Shown here piece by piece: positions 8,625 through 14,718 of a stretch of DNA of 32,326 bases. Origin of the DNA: Streptomyces ipomoeae 91-03 (lineage in GTDB: Bacteria > Actinomycetota > Actinomycetes > Streptomycetales > Streptomycetaceae); contig NZ_AEJC01000624.1 in assembly GCF_000317595.1 (NCBI RefSeq), positions 1 through 32,326 of the forward strand, read 5' to 3'. Both the position numbers and the translations under genes were made by a program. Under the pieces are notes generated by a model. That model was given only the letters and a program-made list of their open reading frames with translations, did not search any database and was not told the origin of the DNA. The stretch's first letter is position 1, and every line of letters starts with the position of its first letter.

Positions 8625-8634
8625 TGCGGGTGGT

Positions 8635-9362
8635 TCACTTCACTTCTGGTGTCGCGAGAGCTTCGTCCGCCGCGACTCCCAGCGTCGCGAGACGGGAACG
8701 GCGATAGCCGTACAGGAAGTAGAACACGAGACCGGCGGCCATCCAGAACCCGAAGACGACCCAGGTGACGGTATCGAGGCCGAACATGTTGTACGCGCAG
8801 AACAGGAAGCCCAGCACCGACAGCACCGGCCCGAACGGCACCCTGAAGGTGCGTTCCGACTCGGGTCGCCGGCAGGACGACGACCAGCGCGGGCAGGTCG
8901 ATGATCCCGCCCTCACCCGGTGCCGAGGACAGGACGGCCGGGACGGTCACACCGATCGTGCCGTTCAGCAGCTCGTCCAGGTACTCGCCCCAGCCGACGG
9001 CGACGGCGGCCACCGACACGCCGTGCTCCAACACCAGACACCAGCCGCAGACCCAGGCGACCAGCTCGCCCATCGTTGCGTACGCATACGATGGGCGAGG
9101 AGCCGGCGACCGGGATGGTGCCCGCCGGCTCGGCGTACGACAGGGCCGAGAACAGCGCCGTGGGACCGGCGATCACGAACGCCGGGGTGACCGCGGGGCC
9201 GGCCTCCGGGACGGCGTCACCGAAGACGACGAAGATGCCGGTGCCGAGGGCGGCACCGATGCTGATCATGGTGAGCTGCCACAGACCGAGGGAGCGTCCG
9301 AGCGACCCTCCCTCACCCTGGCCGCCCTCCGCGACCAGGTGTTCCACGGGCTTGCGACGCAT
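8635..9362 (-). pseudogene. Decayed APC-family (cationic) amino-acid permease
   Basis: Three permease fragments lie in order on the minus strand but in three different frames. From ATG 9362 come about 90 residues with the APC start LGLWQLTMISIGAALGTGIF and the TM2-TM3 block AFVIAGPTALFSALSYAE up to PVAGSS. After a frame break near 9065-9099 the protein resumes as GELVAWVCGWCLVLEHGVS through EYLDELLNG to about 8880. A second break joins directly to the C-terminal helices, ERTFRVPFGPVLSVLGFL through VFYFLYGYRRSRL, ending at 8635. Compared with intact members of about 480-500 residues, roughly half, the central helices, is missing. A functional transporter is very unlikely. Its place next to the Lrp gene suggests it once imported the amino acid handled by the downstream oxidase. 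Confidence 0.88.
9065..9099. repeat. Quasi-palindrome at the first frame break of the permease remnant
   Basis: CTCGCCCATCGT (9065-9076) is the exact reverse complement of ACGATGGGCGAG (9088-9099). Between them TGCGT (9077-9081) and ACGCA (9082-9086) also pair, leaving only T9087 unpaired. The result is a 17-bp hairpin with one bulge and essentially no loop. It coincides with the point where the permease frame is lost. Confidence 0.85.
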
Positions 9363-9531
9363 GAGGCGCGCCCCGACGCCGGGGGATGCGGGGGCGGCGG
9401 TCTGGCCTGGGTTCTGCGGGGGGGGCGCCTGGGTCGAGCACGCGCCGGCTCCTTGTCGCTGCCGATCGGGGCGGCGGGAACCGACGGCACCCCTGCGAGC
9501 AGGGACCCACCGAGCGGGGTCCCCGCACGCC

Positions 9532-9558
9532 ACGTACGAGACGTACGAGACGTACGAG
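9532..9558. repeat. 9-bp tandem repeat, three copies
   Basis: ACGTACGAG is repeated exactly three times (9532-9540, 9541-9549, 9550-9558) upstream of the permease remnant. Each copy carries the palindrome CGTACG. Apart from this repeat and the TTGCG cluster to its right, I see no gene in the 327-base gap 9363-9689. Confidence 0.8.
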
Positions 9559-9580
9559 GCGACAGCCTATGAGGAACGGC

Positions 9581-9680
9581 GTTGCCCTTGTAATGCAGCA
9601 ACCTTGCGCATCGCCGCAAGATCATTGCGTTCCTCGGTCCTGCACGGGTGTTCGTTGCACGACGGCTTTCGACCGTTGCG
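9581..9680 (-). promoter_or_regulatory. Cluster of TTGCG/CGCAA inverted repeats upstream of the permease remnant
   Basis: Within 100 bases there are GTTGC...GCAAC (9581-9585, 9598-9602), a perfect CTTGCG-6-CGCAAG palindrome (9603-9608, 9615-9620), CATTGCG (9623-9629), the palindrome TCGTTGCACGA (9652-9662) and CGTTGCG (9674-9680). Multiple loosely symmetric sites in helical phase are characteristic of Lrp/AsnC operators. The Lrp-type gene lies just downstream of the permease remnant. The GNAT gene ends at 9690 and does not explain the cluster. Confidence 0.45.
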
Positions 9681-9689
9681 CGGGGCTGT

Positions 9690-10205
9690 TCAGAGGGGTT
9701 CTTCGACTCGGAGGAGTTCTTTGACGAGGAACACGCAGGGGTCGACGCATTCGCGGATCATGCCGTCGACGTCCTCGTACGAGTAGCGGTCGAGATAGTC
9801 GGTCAGGGCCCGATAGCCGAGCCGGGCGTAGAGGACAGCCGCCCGCGGATTGTCCTTGGCGACCCCGATGCCGACGACCGTCAGGCCGCGTTCCCGGGCC
9901 AGGTCCTCGGCGGCGCGCACCAGCGCGGTGCCGATACCACGCGAGCGCAGTTCCTCGGGCCGGACGGCGAGACCGCCGATCTCCGGGCAGTCGGGACGCG
10001 CGGCCCGCACCTCGGGGTCCGCGCAGCCGATCCAGCGCATCTCCGTGTGCCCGACCGGCCGCCCGTCCAGCCAGGCGACGAGATACGTGCACTGCCCCGC
10101 CTCCTGGCGTGCGAACCGCCGGGCGTGGAACGAGGTGCGGCCGGGCGAGCCCATGTACCGGTCGAGCAGCACGACATCGGGGGCCGTACAGGCGGTGATC
10201 TCCAT
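9690..10205 (-). CDS. GNAT-family N-acetyltransferase
   Basis: A protein of about 171 residues from ATG 10205 (MEITACTAPD). In-frame ATG at 10229 and TTG at 10235 would add 8-10 residues; no strong ribosome-binding site decides. The GNAT fold is seen as the strand YLVAWLDGRPVGHTEMRW, then EIGGLAVRPEELRSRGIGTALVRAAEDLARERG. The latter carries the acetyl-CoA pyrophosphate loop R-x-x-G-x-G (RSRGIG). It is followed by VGIGVAKDNPRAAVLYARLGYR, the usual motif B with the conserved N-x-x-A-x-x-L-Y. It transfers an acetyl group to an unknown amine. The gene stands alone between the permease remnant and the guaB1 gene. Confidence 0.85.
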   Translation of the reverse strand: MEITACTAPDVVLLDRYMGSPGRTSFHARRFARQEAGQCTYLVAWLDGRPVGHTEMRWIGCADPEVRAARPDCPEIGGLAVRPEELRSRGIGTALVRAAEDLARERGLTVVGIGVAKDNPRAAVLYARLGYRALTDYLDRYSYEDVDGMIRECVDPCVFLVKELLRVEEPL

Positions 10206-10294
10206 GTCCCGACGGTAGAGCCCGCGCATACGCAACGGCCCCCGAATTTCCCGGCGAACGGGTCAACGGGGGCCGCACAAGGGGGCGTTGGGCG

Positions 10295-11737
10295 TCAGCT
10301 CCAGCTGGCGTGCAGCGGCTTGCCCTCCGCGTAGCCGGCCGCGCTCTGGATGCCGACGACCGCCTTCTCGGCGAACTCCTCCAGGGAGGCCGCGCCGGCG
10401 TAGGTGCACGAGGACCGAACCCCGGCGATGATCGAGTCGATCAGGTCCTCGACTCCCGGCCGAGCCGGATCGAGGAACATGCGCGAGGTCGAAATGCCCT
10501 CCTCGAACAGCGCCTTACGGGCCCGGTCGTACGCGGACTCCTCGCTCGTACGGTTACGAACGGCCCGCGCGGAGGCCATCCCGAACGATTCCTTGTAGAA
10601 CCGCCCACCGGCGTCCTGCTGAAGGTCGCCCGGGGACTCGTACGTCCCGGCGAACCACGACCCGATCATGACGTTCGACGCGCCGGCGGCCAGCGCCATG
10701 GCGACGTCACGCGGGTGCCGCACGCCACCGTCGGCCCACACGTTCTTGCCGTACTTCTTGGCCTCGGCCGCGCACTCCAGTACGGCGGAGAACTGCGGCC
10801 GTCCGACCCCGGTCATCATCCGCGTCGTACACATGGCACCCGGGCCGACCCCGACCTTGACGATGTCGGCGCCCGCCTCGATCAGATCCCGGACGCCGTC
10901 GGCGGCGACGATGTTGCCCGCGACGATCGGTACCCGGGGGTCGAGATCGCGGACCAGCTTGATCGCGTTGATCATCGACTCCTGGTGGCCGTGCGCGGTG
11001 TCGATGACGAGCGTGTCGACGCCGGAGGCGAGCAGTTGCTCGGCCTTGCTCTCGAAATCACCGTTGATGCCGACGGCGGCGGCTATGCGCAGCCTGCCGT
11101 TCGCGTCGACGGCCGGGGTGTAGAGCGTGGCGCGCAGGGCGCCCTTGCGGGTGAGGATGCCGGCGAGGCGGCCGTCCTTGTCGACGGCGGGCGCGTAGCG
11201 GCGGTTGGCGTGGTCGAGGCGGTTGAAGGCCTCGCGGGGGTCGATGTCCGCGTCGAGGAGCAACAGGTCCTTGGACATGACGACTTCGAGCTGGGTGAAG
11301 CGGTCGACGCCGGTCAGGTCCTGGTCGGTGACGACACCCACCGGGCGGCGCTCCTCGTCGACGACGACGCCCGCGTTGTGCGCCCGCTTCGGCAGCAGGG
11401 CCAGCGCGTCGGCGACCGTCTGGTGCGGGGTGAGCACGATCGGGGTGTCGAGCACGAGGTGGCGGCTCTTGACCCAGGAGATGACGTCGGTGACGACCTC
11501 GATCGGGATGTCCTGCGGAATGACCACGAGGCCGCCGCGCCGGGCAACCGTCTCGGCCATGCGCCGACCGGCGATGGCGGTCATGTTGGCCACGACGAGC
11601 GGGATGGTGGTGCCCGTGCCGTCCGGGGAGGTCAGGTCGACGCCCTGCCGCGATCCGACGGCACTGCGGCTCGGGACCATGAAGACGTCGTCGTACGTCA
11701 GGTCGTACGCGGGCTGGATGTCATTGAGGAAACGCAC
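10295..11737 (-). CDS. guaB1: GuaB1 family IMP dehydrogenase-related protein, probable GMP reductase
   Basis: The protein has 480 residues from GTG 11737 (MRFLNDIQPAYDLTYDDVF); a GTG at 11746 adds three residues. The IMPDH/GMPR barrel is interrupted by a pair of CBS domains at about 95-215. The catalytic loop GPGAMCTTRMM carries Cys303, the thiol that forms the covalent purine intermediate, and GVRHPRDVAMALAAGA binds phosphate. Actinobacteria carry this paralogue in addition to true GuaB2. The mycobacterial member has been shown to be a CBS-containing GMP reductase that returns GMP to IMP with NADPH, probably under allosteric control by ATP and GTP. The same job is likely here. No other purine gene adjoins it. 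Confidence 0.9.
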   Translation of the reverse strand: MRFLNDIQPAYDLTYDDVFMVPSRSAVGSRQGVDLTSPDGTGTTIPLVVANMTAIAGRRMAETVARRGGLVVIPQDIPIEVVTDVISWVKSRHLVLDTPIVLTPHQTVADALALLPKRAHNAGVVVDEERRPVGVVTDQDLTGVDRFTQLEVVMSKDLLLLDADIDPREAFNRLDHANRRYAPAVDKDGRLAGILTRKGALRATLYTPAVDANGRLRIAAAVGINGDFESKAEQLLASGVDTLVIDTAHGHQESMINAIKLVRDLDPRVPIVAGNIVAADGVRDLIEAGADIVKVGVGPGAMCTTRMMTGVGRPQFSAVLECAAEAKKYGKNVWADGGVRHPRDVAMALAAGASNVMIGSWFAGTYESPGDLQQDAGGRFYKESFGMASARAVRNRTSEESAYDRARKALFEEGISTSRMFLDPARPGVEDLIDSIIAGVRSSCTYAGAASLEEFAEKAVVGIQSAAGYAEGKPLHASWS

Positions 11738-11870
11738 GTGCCGCACATCCCAGTCGTTCAGAGGTGACCCCCTGGCAGGACCGCCAAGGGGAAGAGCACG
11801 TACTTCATTGTCCCATGTGGGCGGCTACGAGCGGCCCCGACGGATCATCCAGAGGACCCGTCGCCGCCCT

Positions 11871-11884
11871 CGGAGGATCCTCCG
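11871..11884. other. 14-bp perfect palindrome upstream of guaB1
   Basis: CGGAGGATCCTCCG is a perfect palindrome in the 219-base gap between guaB1 and the barstar-like gene. The same gap carries an 18-bp imperfect duplication (CGGCCCTCGGCGTCA at 11927-11941 and 11945-11959) that reaches the stop codon of the barstar-like gene. The palindrome could end that gene's transcript or be an operator. Confidence 0.35.
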
Positions 11885-11956
11885 AACGATGTTTCGGAAG
11901 CCGTCAGGATGTGCCTGGCCATATGCCGGCCCTCGGCGTCATGTCGGCCCTCGGCG

Positions 11957-12358
11957 TCAGGAGCCCCCTCCCAGCGCCAGCACCACCCGCAGTTCGCTCT
12001 CCGTGCCGCTCCAGCGCTCCTCGGCCTCGGCGAACACCTCCTGCGCGATGCTCCAGTCGTTCGGCACGGCCAGGGCGAACTCCCGCCACCCGGTGACCAT
12101 GACCAGCCATCCCCGTGCGGGCGGGGCCCACGACAGGTCGGCGAGGCAGTCGGCGAGGGCGTCCCAGTTGCGGCCGAAGTAGTCGGGCAGGCCGAGGGCG
12201 CGGGCGCAGCGGTCCATGAAGGCGGGCTTGTCCATGACCCCGCCCAGGTCCAGCTCGATGTAGACCCAGCCCCCGGCGTCCAGCACCTCGGAGAGCGCGC
12301 CGTCGCTCATCTCGAACACCGCCCTGTACGGCTCGTAGTGATCACCGCTGTAGTACAT
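11957..12358 (-). CDS. Barstar (barnase inhibitor)-family protein
   Basis: A 133-residue protein from ATG 12358 (MYYSGDHYEPY). The barstar fold is recognisable from the strand WVYIELDLGGVMDKPAFMDRC, the helix-loop LPDYFGRNWDALADCL (58-72) and the later VMVTGWREFAL strand. In barstar, the equivalent Asp-rich helix plugs the active site of the secreted ribonuclease barnase. No ribonuclease gene is visible nearby, so this is an orphan: it may inhibit an RNase encoded elsewhere or have another role. The frame stays open upstream into a repeat tract; the extra residues (Arg-, Gly- and Pro-rich) do not look like protein, so I exclude them. No strong ribosome-binding site precedes the ATG. Confidence 0.82.
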   Translation of the reverse strand: MYYSGDHYEPYRAVFEMSDGALSEVLDAGGWVYIELDLGGVMDKPAFMDRCARALGLPDYFGRNWDALADCLADLSWAPPARGWLVMVTGWREFALAVPNDWSIAQEVFAEAEERWSGTESELRVVLALGGGS

Positions 12359-12433
12359 CCCGCCGTACCGCCCCGTGACAACGCGAGCACGCCGAACGCA
12401 CGAGAGAGGGGCCCGACCGACGGGCACGAGGGG

Positions 12434-12650
12434 AGCGGCCCACCGCCGCAGACACTGATGGAGCGGCCCACCCGCCGAAGGCACTGGCCAAGCCGCCCGC
12501 CCGCCGAAAACACAAGGGCAGCGGCCCACCCGCCGCAAGCACTGGCGAAGCCACCCGCCGCAAGCACCGGCGAAGCCGCCCGCCCCCCGAATGCGCGAGG
12601 GGCGGTCCGCCGCAGCACCTGGCCGATGCCGCCGCGACCGCCCCTGTTCG
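12434..12650. repeat. Degenerate tandem repeat, units of about 25-30 bp
   Basis: Six to seven imperfect units follow one another, each built from AGCGGCCCACCCGCCG and a second half like AAGGCACTGGCGA. The clearest unit starts are near 12434, 12463, 12491, 12518, 12546 and 12571. The tract fills most of the 335-base gap between the SorC-type and barstar-like genes. It has no good gene; open frames through it give repetitive Gly/Arg/Trp protein. There is no regular spacer, so it is not CRISPR. Confidence 0.7.
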
Positions 12651-12693
12651 GCTCGTCGCCCCCGTCAGGCCCCGCGGACCCCGTCGGACCGTG

Positions 12694-13737
12694 TCAGGGA
12701 CCGTCCGGGTCGGCCCGGTTGAGCGCGGGGCGCGGGGTCTGACCGGCCGTCAGCAGGTAGTCCGCCGCCGAGGTGTCGGTGACGAGGCTGGTGACCAGGC
12801 CCGAGCGCAGTACGGCGTCGATGGCGGCGGCCTTGCGCTGGCCGCCCGCGATCGCGACGACCTCGGGGACCCGGCGCAACTGGTCGGCCTTGACGGTGAT
12901 GCACCGCTCGCCGAGATCGCGCCCGACCCGGCGGCCCTCGGCGTCGAAGAGGTGCGCGGACATCTCGGCGGCGACACCGAGGGAGGCGTAGTGAGCCCGC
13001 TCCTCGTCGCTGAGCATGTCGTGCACCGTGGAGATGCCGGCCTCCCAGGAGCCGATGGAGACACAGGCGACCGTGACCTTGTCGAAGTACTCGAAGGCCC
13101 GGGCGATCCCGGTCTGGTTGCGCAGCGCCGCCGCGGTGGCCGCGTCCGGCAGCAGCATCGGCGCGTAGATGGGGTGGGCGTCGCCGCCCGAGACCTGCGC
13201 GGCCCGCCGTACCGCCTCGACCGAGCCGCGTTCGGCGGTCCCGGCGTCGTACACACCCGTCAACTGCACCACGGTGCACGGCGGCAGCCGGTCGAGGGCC
13301 GCCGCCATGTGGATGGTGGAGCGGCCCCAGGCGAGGCCCAGGACGTCGCCCTCGTTGACCAGTTCGCCGAGGAGGTCCGCGGCGACCTCGCCGAGGTTCT
13401 CCGGGTCGGGCGACTCCTCGGCGTCGGCCGGGGACTCGACGACCACGGCGTGCCTGAGGCCGTAGCGGGCGCGCAGGGCGTCGGAGCGCTCGGCGTCCAG
13501 CTCGGCGGGGACGCGGATCTCGATGCGTACGAGATCCCGTTCGAGGGCGGTCTCCAGGACACGGGCCACCTTGAAGCGGCTCACGCCGAACTCCTCGGCG
13601 ATCTGGATCTTGGACTTGCCCTCGAGGTAGAAGCGGCGAGCCATGGCTGCCGCCTGAACCAGCTCAGCGGGTCCCATCCGCATGGCTGACCGGCCCGCCG
13701 ACATACCCGACACGGCCATCTCCTCACTGCTCTTCAC
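12694..13737 (-). CDS. SorC-family (sugar-binding) transcriptional regulator
   Basis: A 347-residue protein if started at GTG 13737; ATG at 13719 or 13704 (MSAGRSAMRMGPAE) may be the true start, since conservation that I recall begins near there. A helix-turn-helix lies at about 35-65 (KIQIAEEFGVSRFKVARVLE). A long SorC/DeoR effector domain follows, with VNEGDVLGLAWGRSTIHMAAAL, the phosphate-sugar loop GGDAHPIYAPMLLPD, and C-terminal EVVAIAGGQRKAAAIDAVLRSG. Such proteins bind phosphorylated sugars and repress or activate sugar pathways. The gene lies directly downstream of rpe on the same strand. A pentose-phosphate ligand is therefore attractive but unproven. Confidence 0.9.
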   Translation of the reverse strand: MKSSEEMAVSGMSAGRSAMRMGPAELVQAAAMARRFYLEGKSKIQIAEEFGVSRFKVARVLETALERDLVRIEIRVPAELDAERSDALRARYGLRHAVVVESPADAEESPDPENLGEVAADLLGELVNEGDVLGLAWGRSTIHMAAALDRLPPCTVVQLTGVYDAGTAERGSVEAVRRAAQVSGGDAHPIYAPMLLPDAATAAALRNQTGIARAFEYFDKVTVACVSIGSWEAGISTVHDMLSDEERAHYASLGVAAEMSAHLFDAEGRRVGRDLGERCITVKADQLRRVPEVVAIAGGQRKAAAIDAVLRSGLVTSLVTDTSAADYLLTAGQTPRPALNRADPDGP

Positions 13738-13745
13738 ACATGGAT

Positions 13746-13808
13746 ACGCCGTTCATCCTTGCAGATCCGGCGTTTTCGATCAGCCGGAAGGAACGCCGTT
13801 CACGTTCC
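13746..13808 (-). promoter_or_regulatory. Paired TGAACGGCGT sites upstream of the SorC-type gene
   Basis: ACGCCGTTCA occurs at 13746-13755 and 13793-13802, 47 bp apart; on the coding strand it reads TGAACGGCGT. The outer site is also part of an inverted repeat, GGAACG-7-CGTTCC (13790-13808). The pair lies in the 136-base gap between rpe and the regulator gene, 9-71 bases before the GTG start. Autoregulation is plausible for a SorC protein. Confidence 0.4.
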
Positions 13809-13873
13809 CTTGGCCCTGTGGTCGCCTGACCTGCCTCGATCGCCCCAGCGATCGCACGCTCGCACCCCCTGAC

Positions 13874-14560
13874 TCAATGCTGGCAGGCCCAGGCGGCGGT
13901 CGCCGTGGCGGCGTCCGCCTGGGCGCGCAGCGCGCAGACCGCCTCGGCCGGGTCCTCGGCCCCGTACACCGCGGAACCGGCGACGAAGACGTCGGCGCCC
14001 GCCTCGGCGCAGCGCTCGATGGTGGACTCGGCGACGCCGCCGTCGACCTGGAGCCACAGGTCCAGGCCGTGCTTGCTGATCAACTCGCGAGTGCGGCGGA
14101 TCTTGGGGAGCATGATGTCGAGGAAGGCCTGGCCTCCGAAGCCCGGTTCGACCGTCATGATCAGCACCATGTCGAGTTCGGGCAGCAGGTCCTCGAACGG
14201 TTCGATCGGCGTCGCGGGCTTGAGCGCCATGGAGGCCCTGGCCCCCTTGGCCCGGATCTCGCGGGCGAGCCGCACCGGTGCGGCTGCCGCCTCGGCATGG
14301 AAGGTGACGGAACCGGCACCCGCTTCCACGTACTGGGGCGCCCAGCGATCGGGGGCCTCGATCATCAGATGGCAGTCCAGCGGCGTCTCCGTCGCACGGG
14401 CCAGGGACTCCACGACCGGCACACCGAGCGTGAGGTTCGGGACGAAATGGTTGTCCATCACGTCCACATGGAGCCAGTCGGCCCCTTCGACCGCCTTCGC
14501 CTCGTCGGCGAGGCGGGCGAAGTCGGCGGACAGAATGCTGGGGTTGATCTTCGCGGCCAT
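13874..14560 (-). CDS. rpe: Ribulose-phosphate 3-epimerase
   Basis: Interconverts ribulose 5-phosphate and xylulose 5-phosphate in the pentose phosphate pathway. It has 228 residues from ATG 14560, with GGGAGG eight bases upstream. All family marks are present: PSILSADF (7-14), HVDVMDNHFVPNLTLG (31-46) with the catalytic/metal Asp33, His64 in DCHLMIE, VEPGFGGQAF (137-146), and Asp173 in VDGGV. The length is normal. A divergent transporter gene starts 158 bases away; the SorC-type regulator follows downstream. The C-terminal tail is alanine-rich and ends AWACQH. Confidence 0.96.
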   Translation of the reverse strand: MAAKINPSILSADFARLADEAKAVEGADWLHVDVMDNHFVPNLTLGVPVVESLARATETPLDCHLMIEAPDRWAPQYVEAGAGSVTFHAEAAAAPVRLAREIRAKGARASMALKPATPIEPFEDLLPELDMVLIMTVEPGFGGQAFLDIMLPKIRRTRELISKHGLDLWLQVDGGVAESTIERCAEAGADVFVAGSAVYGAEDPAEAVCALRAQADAATATAAWACQH

Positions 14561-14718
14561 GTACCAAGCCTCCCATGGCGAACAGGGTTCGCGGGCATCG
14601 GTCCCCGGTGGAGGTGGTCGTACGCGGACTCCGGGCCGTCCACGGCTGAACGCGCCCCCGCCGAGCCGCACAGGTCGGAGCCCCTCGCCTCTCGCCGGGC
14701 ACCGCTGCGGGAGCGGCC

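Noticed and set aside
12434..12650. CRISPR-like array
   Set aside because: Units are contiguous and degenerate with no unique spacers, and no cas gene is near.
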